This document shows, piece after piece, positions 1 through 9,534 of a DNA stretch of 64,000 nt. Made by a program: the position numbers and the translations under genes. This stretch comes from Stentor coeruleus (Eukaryota; Ciliophora; Heterotrichea; Heterotrichida; Stentoridae). A model generated the notes under the pieces. It worked only from the letters and a program-made list of their open reading frames with translations. It searched no databases and had not been told where the DNA came from. How positions within the stretch are numbered: the first letter of the stretch is position 1; every line of letters begins with the position of its first letter. The DNA is taken from NCBI GenBank assembly GCA_001970955.1, contig MPUH01000168.1:1-64000 (forward strand), in the 5' to 3' direction.

Positions 1-105
1 CCCTAACACCCTAACACCCCCCTAACACCCTAACACCCTAACACCCTAACACCCTAACACCCTCCTAACACCCTAACACCCTAACACCCTAACACCCTAA
101 CACCC
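1..105. repeat. Chromosome-end telomere, CCCTAACA repeats
   Basis: About thirteen 8-base units CCCTAACA in tandem, with two irregular places: extra C residues near 17-23 and a CCCTCCTAACA variant near 58-69. The C-rich strand reads inward, as expected for the left end of a linear chromosome. This octamer is the telomere repeat known for heterotrich ciliates such as Stentor and Blepharisma. Only about 8 bases separate it from an open coding frame, so there is essentially no subtelomere. Confidence 0.97.
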
Positions 106-112
106 ATATCTC

Positions 113-1300
113 TTGTCATTTTATCAATTTTATTTTGCATATATTTTCATCTTTTTTCTTATCTTCGATGATTTTATCTCCTCTTTTTATAGTTGTTTTT
201 TAAATTATAAGAGCTACCCTAAATTATTAGAGCTACCCTTGAAACCTTTTGACATTTATGAAAATGACCTTGAAGCTGTGGTTGAAAATTATAAGAGAAC
301 TTTGGCGCAGAATGAAGCTTTAATACTTAATAAGTTGCAAGGTATTGATGAAGAATTTCATTCGAAAACCATTTATATTAAAAAACTTGAACAAGATTTG
401 CATGAAAATACAAATGACCTTAACAGAACTCAGTCTGAAATAATGGAAAAATACAACCAACTCCAGGATAAGTATTTAAAAGAAAAAAACGAATATGAAA
501 AGAGAATAAAGGATTATAAAGAAGAAATGCAGCTATCCAAAACTAGTTCGTTAAATGAAGCCCGAAGAGCCCAAATGAAAGAAATCGATAAAATTATTCA
601 AGAAAAAGATATGTATCAAGAGCAATCAGAAATGCTACGTAGACAATTAGATGATGTTAGTTCAGCATTACAAACTGAGTTAAAAAACATGCATGAAGAC
701 TATGAAAAATCAACTCAAGAACTTACCCAATCTTTAACTGCTAAAAATAAAGAAATCGAATCTTCCTTAAGATACAAAATAGAAGTCTTAGAAAAAACTT
801 TATTATATCGTGAAAAAGAACTAATTGATGAAATAAATAAACTCAAAAAATCCATTATCGACCTAACAGAAAAAACGACATCCGAGATTTCTTACCATAA
901 AAACAATTCTGAAAGCTTGCAAAATTGTTTCGAATGCATATCAGGAGTACTTGAAAAAGTTTATAAACAACATAGCGATAAAGATATTGAGCCTGGAGAC
1001 ATAAATAGTACTTTAATGAGGCAAATTGAATTTTTAGATCTGGCTATAGAAAAACTATCTAAAGATAACTCTTGGCTTGTAGAAAGGATATCAGAAGTAG
1101 GAAAAGAAAATGAGACTCTAAAAAAGGAAGTGAATAAATGTAAAGCACAAGAAACAATATTGGAAATAGGAGCATCGAATAAGGTCTTGCAAAATTTTGA
1201 AGCTTCAAGAAGTAAGCTTAAACAGAAAATATCTGAATCAATAAAACAATTCCCTGATACTTATTCGAAACTAGCTTATAAATATAATAATATTAATTAA
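113..1300 (+). CDS. Coiled-coil protein, 5' end apparently lost at the telomere
   Basis: The open frame gives about 395 codons of almost continuous coiled coil, rich in Glu, Lys, Gln and Leu, from about residue 45 to the end. I do not recognise a family. No ATG lies in frame before codon 112 (the Met of an EIMEKYNQ segment, near base 446), although the coiled-coil character begins well upstream of it. The frame also reads back to within about 8 bases of the telomere repeats, and no 15-base intron that would supply a start can be found. The simplest reading is that chromosome breakage and telomere addition removed the true start. The first 30 codons look non-coding. A 19-base near-perfect tandem duplication sits at 202-239. 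The stop is TAA. Confidence 0.6.
   Translation: MSFYQFYFAYIFIFFLIFDDFISSFYSCFLNYKSYPKLLELPLKPFDIYENDLEAVVENYKRTLAQNEALILNKLQGIDEEFHSKTIYIKKLEQDLHENTNDLNRTQSEIMEKYNQLQDKYLKEKNEYEKRIKDYKEEMQLSKTSSLNEARRAQMKEIDKIIQEKDMYQEQSEMLRRQLDDVSSALQTELKNMHEDYEKSTQELTQSLTAKNKEIESSLRYKIEVLEKTLLYREKELIDEINKLKKSIIDLTEKTTSEISYHKNNSESLQNCFECISGVLEKVYKQHSDKDIEPGDINSTLMRQIEFLDLAIEKLSKDNSWLVERISEVGKENETLKKEVNKCKAQETILEIGASNKVLQNFEASRSKLKQKISESIKQFPDTYSKLAYKYNNIN
202..239. repeat. 19-base tandem duplication near the chromosome end
   Basis: Two head-to-tail copies of a 19-base unit (202-220 and 221-239) differ at one base. They lie at the presumed junction between non-coding and coding sequence of the telomere-proximal gene. 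Confidence 0.8.
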
Positions 1301-1436
1301 AGATGAGTCTATACTGTTTTTTATAAATTATATGAAGCTTTACTTAGAAATTATTGTAGAGCTATAGAAAATAAGTAATTTTATATTAAAATCAATGCAT
1401 AATTTATTCATAATCTTACTTGATCTAAAGTTTTAT

Positions 1437-1999
1437 CTAATAATTTTTAGCTTCATCTTTAGATTTTGGAGAACTGCCTTCGAGAATCCCAGCACAACAG
1501 CATAAACAGCATAGAATTAATACAGAAACCCCAAAACCTATAAAGAAAATAATAATTATAGCCAATGTTAAAGCATATTATAATATATCATAAGATTTAT
1601 ATAAAAATCTATATAAAAATACCTAAACATATCCTTCATACCAGTCATCTGAACATTTATCATCACCATTAAGCCAGACAATACCAACAATAATCCAAAC
1701 TAACTGAAAAGTATTCAAAAGTCCCATAGGAATACCTACCCATTTACCTAAATGGGTTCCAACATTAAAAATAGCTTCACATACAGCTACAGAAAAACTT
1801 ATTGCATATGATAATGATGTTAATGATAACCAAAAACGAATTGGATTGTCGCATTCATCATCACTTATGCTTAATATAACTATTATTGAAATAATAAATG
1901 GGAGATAGATGAATCCTGTGTAATAGAATAGTTTTTCTTATTGTTTAGTAGAGATTTGCTTTCAGATTCGAGATTAGTGTTTTCATCTTTTGCATTCAT
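1437..1999 (-). pseudogene. Small four-helix membrane protein, damaged
   Basis: The minus strand reads an ATG start (1997-1999), a short polar N-terminus, three hydrophobic helices (one near FYYTGFIYLPFIIS, one near WLSLTSLSYAISFSVAV, one near QLVWIIVGIVWL), then a fourth helix followed by a cysteine cluster (LCCLCCCAG) and a polar tail ending in TAG at 1437-1439. The Cys cluster is a likely palmitoylation site. Two things interrupt it: a one-base frame change at an A run near 1936, which could be a sequencing error, and a 54-base in-frame insert at about 1574-1632 flanked by CATAT repeats that carries two stops. Without the insert, the loop WYEGY would lead directly into the last helix. The function is unknown. 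Confidence 0.55.
1574..1632 (-). other. 54-bp AT-rich insert with CATAT direct repeats in a coding frame
   Basis: CATAT occurs at 1574-1578 and again at 1628-1632, exactly 54 bases apart. The stretch between is almost pure A/T and adds 18 in-frame codons with two stops in the middle of a membrane-protein gene. It has no GT...AG boundaries that give a workable intron. TA-containing direct repeats at the ends are what a short internal eliminated sequence left in macronuclear DNA would show. A plain duplication or decay of the gene is the alternative. Confidence 0.45.
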
Positions 2000-2176
2000 T
2001 TTATAATAAACGTTGGATTTTAGGTTTATAAACAAATTTTAGTCATCATAATTATTACAAGCACAATTTCATATTCCAGCTTAACGATTAAAGCAAAACC
2101 ATCCTTATTTATAATCCTTCTTCCTATCTATAAAATCATTTTAACCTCAATCATAAAAGCATCAAAACTCTACCAT

Positions 2177-2788
2177 TTATAAATACTTAATGCTATTACA
2201 GTTCAAAGGAAGTGAAAATGCTTCTGTATACTCACTAATTTCCCCAAATGATACTTCTTCAAACATCATATTAGGATAGCTTTCTCTAAAATTCTCAATT
2301 TTTTTCTTTATAAAAGCTTTTGGCACAGGTGTATGTTCTTTATTTTCCCGTTTACTATTTCTATTCAATTCACTAAAATAAGGTGTGGATATATTTCTAA
2401 GACTTGTCCTTGATGAATTTTTTAGTTCAATTGGCGGAAGATTAAATTTCTGTACTAAAAATCTATTTTCACAATTGGGTTTGTATAATAAAGGGAGATT
2501 TGAAAGCGAACTTGATACCATCTGATTTTTTCTATTAACAAATGATGTTTTAGTTTTATTTTCTTGATTCGAATACCTTTTATTCCTTTTGTTTAGTATT
2601 GGTCTTAGAGAAGGATAACTTTTACCATTAGTTTTCATGTTATCGAATGGATTGATACTAATTTCATCAGCTCGAATTTTAGTATTTTGGCTTTTTAAGA
2701 AGTTTAAAGACTCTTGACCTGGTGTTTGATAAATACAAGGAAAATTGGGTTCTTTAAGAATAAGGGCTTTTGTTGAATTCCTACTCAT
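2177..2788 (-). CDS. Hypothetical basic protein, 203 aa
   Basis: An intact frame runs from ATG (2786-2788) to TAA. The product is rich in Asn, Ser, Lys and Arg, with no signal peptide or membrane segment. It contains scattered short motifs such as PGQESLNFL and SLPLNCNSIKYL but no domain I recognise. Much of it looks disordered, with a more ordered C-terminal 50 residues (ENFRESYPNMMFEEVSFGEI). Such proteins are common in ciliate cytoskeletons, but nothing here proves that role. The frame is long for this base composition and codon use resembles its neighbours, so it is probably a real gene. Confidence 0.6.
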   Translation of the reverse strand: MSRNSTKALILKEPNFPCIYQTPGQESLNFLKSQNTKIRADEISINPFDNMKTNGKSYPSLRPILNKRNKRYSNQENKTKTSFVNRKNQMVSSSLSNLPLLYKPNCENRFLVQKFNLPPIELKNSSRTSLRNISTPYFSELNRNSKRENKEHTPVPKAFIKKKIENFRESYPNMMFEEVSFGEISEYTEAFSLPLNCNSIKYL

Positions 2789-3507
2789 TTTATTTAAATT
2801 TTAACAATGCAATTTGTATAATAGTGGGAATTATATATGAGAGAGGTAAAGGGATTATTGTATATTAGGATGACTAAGAATCTTTGAATAGAGATGGAGA
2901 ATTTTAGAATAAGCTTGAGTTTATGGTTTATTAGATGATGAAGATTTTATTTAAGGATATTTATATGATTATGTTTAAGAGATGGATTTGTAAAGGTTTA
3001 AGTTTTGTGATATTTGCAACAAACAGAATGCTATTAGAGTGTTACCACATAATATTTTCTAGTAAAAATTATTATTAAAATATATATTATGATGTTATGT
3101 TTATTTTTTTATCCAAATGCATTATTATGATTTCATAGTCACTTTTTAAAGAAAAACTTAGTTTATGCTAAAGACTAACTTCCACTCATTTTTAGGCCTG
3201 GAAGTTTTCTCAGAAAACTCTTCCCGTAGTCTAAAAAAATAATAACTGCAACTGAAGAAATTCTTCATCAAGAATACATAAATTTCTGTAGAAAGACTAA
3301 AAGCCCTCGAATTTTCTATTTTCTCATCATCAAACTTTTTTTTAAAATAAACACTTCTCAAGAAAAGCTTATCAAAACCCATCAAAAATTTCATCACCAA
3401 GCCTAATATCAAACAAGAGTATATAATTTACTATAAGCATTGCAAAGTGAAAACTAAATGAAAAAAAGTTTCACAATAAACCATAAAACTTAATCTTAGT
3501 AAAAAAT
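2789..3507. other. Intergenic, divergent spacer (719 bp)
   Basis: This is the spacer between the starts of the 2177-2788 gene (minus) and the PAP2 gene (plus). The left half is G-rich and the right half C-rich on the plus strand. A weak 60-80 codon minus-strand frame (3158-3412) is not supported. Confidence 0.6.
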
Positions 3508-4578
3508 ATGTTTTGGACTTCGATTATGGTCTTTGTGGCTTTGATTTGCACATATATAGAAATCAGCCATCAAGCCTATCTCGAAGAGTCTGGGACAGAC
3601 ATAATTTTATGGCTTCAAGGGTATAAAAGTCCTTTACTAGACTTGTTATTCGAAATACTTGGAGGAATTTTAGCAGTATTCTTCCTAGTTGCAAGTGGTG
3701 TTCTCTATCTTTGTGGCCATCGTGAAATTGGAATGATGGGTACATACGCAGGTTTTTTTGGTGCAGCCATATCCGGAACTGCTAAAATGCTGATTCTTCA
3801 TCCAAGACCATTTTGGAAAGTTCAAAGCATTCAAGTAGTCAGTTGTCCTTATGATTGGGGAGCACCATCAGGACATGCATCATCAGGAGGTGCAGCAATG
3901 ATAATCTTAGCATACTTTTGGCTTCAATCAAAATCCAACAACTTTTATAAAATCCTCCTTCTTATACTAAGCCTTTTAATAACCCTAATCGATAGGGTAT
4001 ATTTAGGCCTCCATTTCCATTTCCAAGTAATTTTAGGTTACTCATACTCAGCTGTTGTAGCTTTTTATTATCTATCGAAAACTCAAAGAGAAGGGTTTTT
4101 TTCATTGTCTCAAAATAAAAAAACCCTTATTCTTGAACTCTGTAAAGCACTTGGATTTGTTATTTTTTCAGTATGGGTTTATAGCAAACAGTATATAGAA
4201 ATAGAAGAATCTTGGAAAATTAATTATAATGATAAATGCACAAGGCAGTTGAAATTTGAAGATGTTATGATTAAGAATATTAGTGAAGCTATGTATGTGT
4301 GGCTAATATCAGGAATGATTTTTGGATTTTATATGATAAAAGGATGTAGGAAGCCGATTATGAGTATGAAGGTTGTTATTATATCTTTAGCTTTTTATTT
4401 AGGGATTTTGGTATATGTTATTGCTTCGGATAAGGTGTTTATTTCTAGATTTCCTTATTATTTGAGGTTTGCTTTTTTGTGCTTGAATAGGTTTGCTGCA
4501 GGCTTTGTTATGGGCTTTTATTTGCCGAAAGCTGTTTTGAAGGTTGGGGAATATGGGTTGGATAAACAGAATAATTAG
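3508..4578 (+). CDS. PAP2-family lipid phosphate phosphatase, multi-pass membrane protein
   Basis: This 356-residue membrane protein has the three PAP2 signature blocks: K93...R100-P101 (KxxxxxxRP), PSGH at 120-123, and a third block at residues 162-173 reading DRVYLGLHFHFQ. The family dephosphorylates lipid phosphates such as phosphatidate or sphingosine-1-phosphate, or glucose-6-phosphate, at the membrane. Arg163 and the catalytic His169 are present. The Asp that normally follows in SRxYLGxHxxxD is Gln173, and the usual leading Ser is Asp162, so activity may be altered. About eight hydrophobic helices are visible, which fits the sphingosine/glucose-6-phosphatase branch better than small PAP2 enzymes. 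The start ATG is 3508-3510 and the stop is TAG. Confidence 0.85.
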   Translation: MFWTSIMVFVALICTYIEISHQAYLEESGTDIILWLQGYKSPLLDLLFEILGGILAVFFLVASGVLYLCGHREIGMMGTYAGFFGAAISGTAKMLILHPRPFWKVQSIQVVSCPYDWGAPSGHASSGGAAMIILAYFWLQSKSNNFYKILLLILSLLITLIDRVYLGLHFHFQVILGYSYSAVVAFYYLSKTQREGFFSLSQNKKTLILELCKALGFVIFSVWVYSKQYIEIEESWKINYNDKCTRQLKFEDVMIKNISEAMYVWLISGMIFGFYMIKGCRKPIMSMKVVIISLAFYLGILVYVIASDKVFISRFPYYLRFAFLCLNRFAAGFVMGFYLPKAVLKVGEYGLDKQNN

Positions 4579-5327
4579 TGTATAAGCTTAGATGGTTTAA
4601 TAGGAAATTTATAAGTTTTTCAGATGGTTTGGTTTTAAAGTGTTTGGTGGAAAGGGTTTCCAGGAGTATTTTTTTGGAATTATGGTTTAATATAAAGATT
4701 TAAGCTTTTAACCTAATAAATTTATATAGTTTATTTGTGGTTATAATATAAAATATTGTGTCATAATTAAAAAATATACCCTGTATCGCTTTTTATACAC
4801 AAATCTTGTTATTTTATTCTAATTTCCAAANTAATTAAAAAATATACCCTGTATCGCTTTTTATACACAAATCTTGTTATTTTATTCTAATTTCCAAAGC
4901 CTTTACCTCATATTAACTATCTAAAATAGACATATATCTCTACTAGAACTCAAAAAAAAAATTTATAAGATTTTAACCTAACTAACAAAGTATTTTCCAA
5001 TCAATCTCCAACCATTTTCTTAAATAATACTATCTTAATCAAAATATGNAGCCTTTACCTCATATTAACTATCTAAAATAGACATATATCTCTACTAGAA
5101 CTCAAAAAAAAAAATTTATAAGATTTTAACCTAACTAACAAAGTATTTTCCAATCAATCTCCAACCATTTTCTTAAATAATACTATTTTAATCAAAATAT
5201 ANTCAATCTCCAACCATTTTCTTAAATAATACTATCTTAATCAAAATATGCATTATAATAACCACAAATATTATACCAAAAAAAAAAACATACTAATATC
5301 ATTACTTTATAATAATTATTAACACCT
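4579..5327. other. Convergent spacer containing three assembly joins
   Basis: This is non-coding sequence between two gene ends. Single N characters at 4831, 5049 and 5202 each sit between near-identical copies: 4764-4830 repeats as 4832-4898, 4898-5048 repeats after 5049 with an extra A and a C/T difference, and about 50 bases repeat again after 5202. These are overlapping contig ends that were not merged, so the true spacer is about 270 bases shorter. Confidence 0.85.
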
Positions 5328-7373
5328 CTAATGCCTTTTCTCATCAGCCCCACAAGGACTATATTCATCAGGTAACGAATCTTGAGTTTCATGAAAAGTC
5401 TTCCCTCTAACACTAGATAATGAATTTTTACGTGCTCTTGGTAATCCAATTTCTTTTTTTACAGTCTTAATATTGCTATCTAAATTGAATAACCTTGTTA
5501 GCATATTTTCCATTTTCCTATTTAGATTTGTTAAGTTTATATCATGTCTTGCTAGTTTGAAAGTCCTTTCTAAAGATACGGTTTTTTTTTTTAGTATTCG
5601 TGTTTCAACATTTATTTTGAATTTTCTAAGGTCGGAAATAGTTTCAAGTTTCCCAGTTTCTTTTATTTCAGCTATGGTTTTTATTAGAGAATAGTCATTA
5701 TCTAAAGCATCTTTACGAAGTTTTTCCCATTCATCAAGATAGTTTAAGGAGAATTGTTGGAGAATATATGTGTCCATTGTTAGTAGGTCAGTGTTTCTTA
5801 GAGCTTTGACTGAGTATTTACGTGTTGTATGCTGAGTAGCTTCAATATCTCCAAAGTATTCTCCACATTGTATACCTTTTATAACAGTACTGCATTTAGT
5901 TAATACATAAGCTGTATATCCTTTAATAATAAAATAAATCCCATCAACATGTTCCCCTTTTGTATACACAAAATCATTCTGATCAACATAAACAGGGTGT
6001 AAATATGGAACAATCCCCAAAATAATAGCCTTATCCTTATCTTTAAAAAAGTCAATCTTACTACATGCCTGTCCATGCATCGCCACAGCTATCTCATATT
6101 TAAGTGGTGTTGGTAACTCACATAATATAGCATCACGTTCTTTAATAGACAAACATGTTTTTTTATTAGAATATTTCAACGCACGTCTTATTTTATTAAG
6201 CATAACCTGATCAATTCTCGCTTCTTTAGCAAAATCGTCCATAATCGCTAGTTTATTTCTTAAAAAATTCGACTTTACATAAACGTTTTCTAGCATATTA
6301 GTCAAGCTTCCAATAACAAAAGATAAGTAATAAACACTGAAAAGCATCCAAAAAATACACATGATCATTTCTAATGGAGTTCTGGCATTTAAATCCCCAT
6401 ATCCAACTGTACAAAATGTTGTCATTGCCCAATATAAAGAACTGATATATAAAGTTGCTGTGTCCGCATCTACAAGGTTTAGTCTAAAAACCCAAGTTTC
6501 TGGGCTGAATCCTTCGATTTTTGCTCCGTAATACCAAAAACATGACATTATGTGTATGGAAATTAGTATAGTTAAGCAAGAGGACATTAAACGGATACCA
6601 CTGTGTTTAAGGCTTAAAAAATCTTGTAATTGCTCCATAAGCCTACCACCTTTGTAGTTAACCATTTTCAAGAGCTTGAAAATACGAAAAACTCTATATA
6701 GTTTAGGAAGACGTAAAAGCTTGAGAATGTTTTTGTAATCATTATTATACCCAGAGTTATTTTCATTTGCCACACTATTATCAAACAACCCAAATGGCAC
6801 ACATGACAAAAAATCAATAACCAGCCAAGATCTCAAATAAGCCAAAAAAATTATCTTCCGTCTAACTTCTAAACCGCCATCACTTTTATAGTAAGCACTA
6901 AAAAGATTTATTATAATATCAGTAAAAAAGCTCAAATCAAGAATCACATCTATATAAAACCAAACATCATATTCTCCAGTATTAACAAACGCAAGAATAA
7001 ACGGCATAATCAAAGCTGTATAAATGAGCAAAATTCCTACATAAATTCCCCAAAGGCTTTTGAATCTTGAATCTGGATGAAACATATATTTAGGAAAATC
7101 AATTTCTGAACCTCTACTTGCCGTATCCTGCCGTACTAATTCATTTGTGCTTAAATTTATAAACGTATTTCTTTTTATATCAAATTTCCTTTGCTGGACT
7201 ATTTTCAGAAAAACATTCAGGACAAATACTTTTTTCCTAGCCCTTTGCCAAACATCTCTATATGATGATGCTATAGAAAAAGTTCTTTTGCGTTTTATTA
7301 GGGTATCTTTTTCATATGATAAAGAGTTAGAATGTTGTGCCGATTCATTACTTCTCTGTGGAGTAATTTTCAT
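5328..7373 (-). CDS. Voltage-gated K+ channel with cyclic-nucleotide-binding domain (EAG/HCN/CNG type)
   Basis: A 681-residue channel subunit. The six-helix core starts near residue 105. The S4 segment at about 215-236 carries regularly spaced Arg and Lys (LLRLPKLYRVFRIFKLLK). The pore helix leads to the K+ selectivity filter TVGYGD at 322-327, and S6 follows. A C-linker leads to a cyclic-nucleotide-binding fold at about 455-535 (YIIKGYTAYV-like strands, EYFGDIEATQ, then R518), where a canonical cassette would read GE plus Arg. The N-terminus (1-100) and C-terminus are basic and polar. It should tetramerise in the plasma or ciliary membrane and control membrane potential; ciliates have large families of these. 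Whether cAMP or cGMP binds cannot be told. ATG is at 7371-7373 and the stop is TAG. Confidence 0.93.
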   Translation of the reverse strand: MKITPQRSNESAQHSNSLSYEKDTLIKRKRTFSIASSYRDVWQRARKKVFVLNVFLKIVQQRKFDIKRNTFINLSTNELVRQDTASRGSEIDFPKYMFHPDSRFKSLWGIYVGILLIYTALIMPFILAFVNTGEYDVWFYIDVILDLSFFTDIIINLFSAYYKSDGGLEVRRKIIFLAYLRSWLVIDFLSCVPFGLFDNSVANENNSGYNNDYKNILKLLRLPKLYRVFRIFKLLKMVNYKGGRLMEQLQDFLSLKHSGIRLMSSCLTILISIHIMSCFWYYGAKIEGFSPETWVFRLNLVDADTATLYISSLYWAMTTFCTVGYGDLNARTPLEMIMCIFWMLFSVYYLSFVIGSLTNMLENVYVKSNFLRNKLAIMDDFAKEARIDQVMLNKIRRALKYSNKKTCLSIKERDAILCELPTPLKYEIAVAMHGQACSKIDFFKDKDKAIILGIVPYLHPVYVDQNDFVYTKGEHVDGIYFIIKGYTAYVLTKCSTVIKGIQCGEYFGDIEATQHTTRKYSVKALRNTDLLTMDTYILQQFSLNYLDEWEKLRKDALDNDYSLIKTIAEIKETGKLETISDLRKFKINVETRILKKKTVSLERTFKLARHDINLTNLNRKMENMLTRLFNLDSNIKTVKKEIGLPRARKNSLSSVRGKTFHETQDSLPDEYSPCGADEKRH

Positions 7374-8995
7374 TATTTATTAAATAAGCTTGTATATATA
7401 ATAAGAGTAGTTCAAAGAAAAGTAGATATTTTATAAGATAATTATTTAAGATGTTCATATATGAATTTTTTATATAATACATATAAGGTTTATATAGAAA
7501 GGTGGGAGAAGGGTAAAGATTTTATAAGAAAAAAAATTATTTTTTCAACTAGGAATCGGGTGTTATGGTTTATATATACAGCTTATGTACTTGAATAGGA
7601 TTTATGTGTTTTAAGATTAGGGTGTAGTTAGTAAAATATTTATTGGATATATACAAAATTGTTATAGCCAAGGAATAATCATAAGCATAGAATAAAAATT
7701 ATATAATTCATTTTGAAGATGTTATTATAAGCAACTATCAAAAAAATGAAAATATCTAAAGAGATGAAAATTCTGTGAAAGAAGAGGATGTTGATTGTGA
7801 AAATTAGCCTTTTAGGTTCTTGGATTTTATTTTTAACTTAAGCTTTATTTTGGGTATAAAAAAAATTCCAAGTGATTTTATTTGTATAGATTTATATGCT
7901 AATTCTTCATATAACTTTTCCCCTGGACTGGATTATAAAGGCAGAAACATAGTATTTTTTAATTAAAAAACAGTTTGATATGATCATGAATTCTTTATAT
8001 ATAAAAAACCTTGTAAAATTGTTTGGGAGACTAGTTAAAGAACATGAATTTATTTTATGAATGCAAGTTTTGGTGCTATAAAAACAACAAAAACAGAAAA
8101 ATTTAAGTCAAAAATGATTTGATTATAATAATCTATGAAAAAATCAAACAAAATTTTTTTAAAAATAATATAGGTGTTGATAGTCATGATATTTTATTTG
8201 ATAAGCTTTGAAAGAATTGATAGAGAAGGCAAAGGCAATGAATAAAGTGAGGGAAAAGGTTAAAGAGATATAGAATATAACTCATGTTATTGACTGTAAA
8301 CTATATAAAAAAATTTGGTTAATTAGCTAGTATGATAGGGATAAGAAATTGTATACACAAAGATTGCTTAGAAGGAAGAAGTATATACCCAAAAATATCT
8401 TGAGTAAGAGTTATGATAATTATGATGACACATTAATAACATCATTAAATTAATTACAAAATTGTTAGGCTTACATACAAGGTATTAATATTTCTAAATA
8501 ACATATCAGCAGAAATTTGTTTTAAAATAGATATCAATACTATATTATTAATATCATAAATACTTATATTACCTCTCTTATAATTCATAATTCTGCAAAG
8601 GTCAAATAAACTCGTGAAACAAAAACTAATTTAATTAACCAAACATAAACCTTAGACCTAACTTTACCAAAATAATCTATCATAAATAACAGCACATCTT
8701 AAACTGCATTCACACCCAAAACCATAAATTTATTTTCAAATTAAAATACAATAACCCTCCTAACACCTTCTCCTAAAATCTACAAAATTCATAAAATTCA
8801 ATAAAATCCTAAAACTTCCAAACACCCTCTCTCCAAACCTCCCAACCTCCAGCATCATCCTTCCATCATCCCAAATAAATCCAGCACATTAAAAAAATCC
8901 AAAATATTCCCAAATCCTTATCTAAAAATCCTAAATTTCAAATCCTATCGAAAACTACAAAACCCTATCTCACAATTACTATTAAATTAACACAA
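7374..8995. other. Long spacer with a decayed reading frame
   Basis: 1.6 kb between two minus-strand genes. It is G-rich on the plus strand until about 8450 and C-rich from about 8580. Apart from the coding-like relic noted separately at about 7980-8455, I see nothing in it. Confidence 0.5.
7980..8455 (+). pseudogene. Possible gene relic, unknown product
   Basis: Plus-strand stretches read like protein, especially the last 40 codons (YDRDKKLYTQRLLRRKKY and onward to a TAA near 8452), and a helical, Lys/Glu-rich segment before them. They are interrupted by a few stops and at least one frame change, and no 15-base intron explains these. The amino-acid make-up is that of a coiled-coil or basic protein. 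I do not recognise it. It may be a decayed host gene, or chance similarity in an AT-rich spacer. Confidence 0.3.
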
Positions 8996-9472
8996 TTAAT
9001 TCGAGCTATTACTAGCATGTCTTAAATAATGTGATCTTCCTCTATAAGGTCTTGCTGGTGTAACAGGTGCCAACTGTGGTAATCCTCTAGACGTAATTCT
9101 ATTTCTACTATTCTCAAATATCATAGGAACAGGGTTATCACTTTGTACTTCTGATTCATCTTGTTTATAATTATGGACAATTGGTGTTTGTACACTTTCA
9201 ATAGAATCATTATAAAAAGTTGATGATACATTATGCCCAGTGACAATCATAGTTCTAAATCTTGGCCTACTAATATTCTCAGGTGTGTGGATTCTTGGAT
9301 AAAAATTAGTATCACTTTGAGCTTTAGCATTAATTTCAGGGACAACTCTAGCAGTAAATATCATTGGACTATCAGTCTGAGCAAACATTTCAACCATCTT
9401 TGGCTTGGTTTTCTTATCTTTAAACAGTACACCAAAGCACCCACAGCAAGATTTTTTGTTTTCGTTTTTCAT
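8996..9472 (-). CDS. Small Cys-anchored hypothetical protein, 158 aa
   Basis: The frame extends further upstream, but the first ATG is at 9470-9472 and gives a product that starts MKNENKKSCCGCFGVLF. The SCCGCFG cluster next to basic residues is a plausible palmitoylation and membrane-attachment signal; the remainder is polar and probably disordered (PRIHTPENISRPRFR, PARPYRGRSHYLRHASNSSN). There is no recognised domain. The gene lies 62 bp downstream of the large GTPase gene on the same strand, too close for much independent promoter, but nothing else links the two. The stop is TAA. Confidence 0.6.
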   Translation of the reverse strand: MKNENKKSCCGCFGVLFKDKKTKPKMVEMFAQTDSPMIFTARVVPEINAKAQSDTNFYPRIHTPENISRPRFRTMIVTGHNVSSTFYNDSIESVQTPIVHNYKQDESEVQSDNPVPMIFENSRNRITSRGLPQLAPVTPARPYRGRSHYLRHASNSSN

Positions 9473-9534
9473 ATTAATTATTTCTTTTTTGGGTTTACTA
9501 TTCAAATTTAAGGAGGCTTAATATTTTATTAAGC

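Noticed and set aside
113-145. Start of the first gene at base 113
   Set aside because: The codon is TTG and the following 30 codons are Phe/Ile-rich sequence without coding character; the true start is not visible.
3158-3412. 84-codon minus-strand frame
   Set aside because: Begins with TTG, low-complexity Phe/Lys content, and lies in the presumed promoter of the PAP2 gene. A tiny gene cannot be fully excluded.
4764-5260. Apparent tandem repeats
   Set aside because: The copies are separated by single N characters and match end-to-end; this is an assembly artefact, not a repeat array.
8753-8768. CCCTCCTAACACC similar to an irregular telomere unit
   Set aside because: It sits in a C-rich gene-end spacer where such strings are expected by chance.
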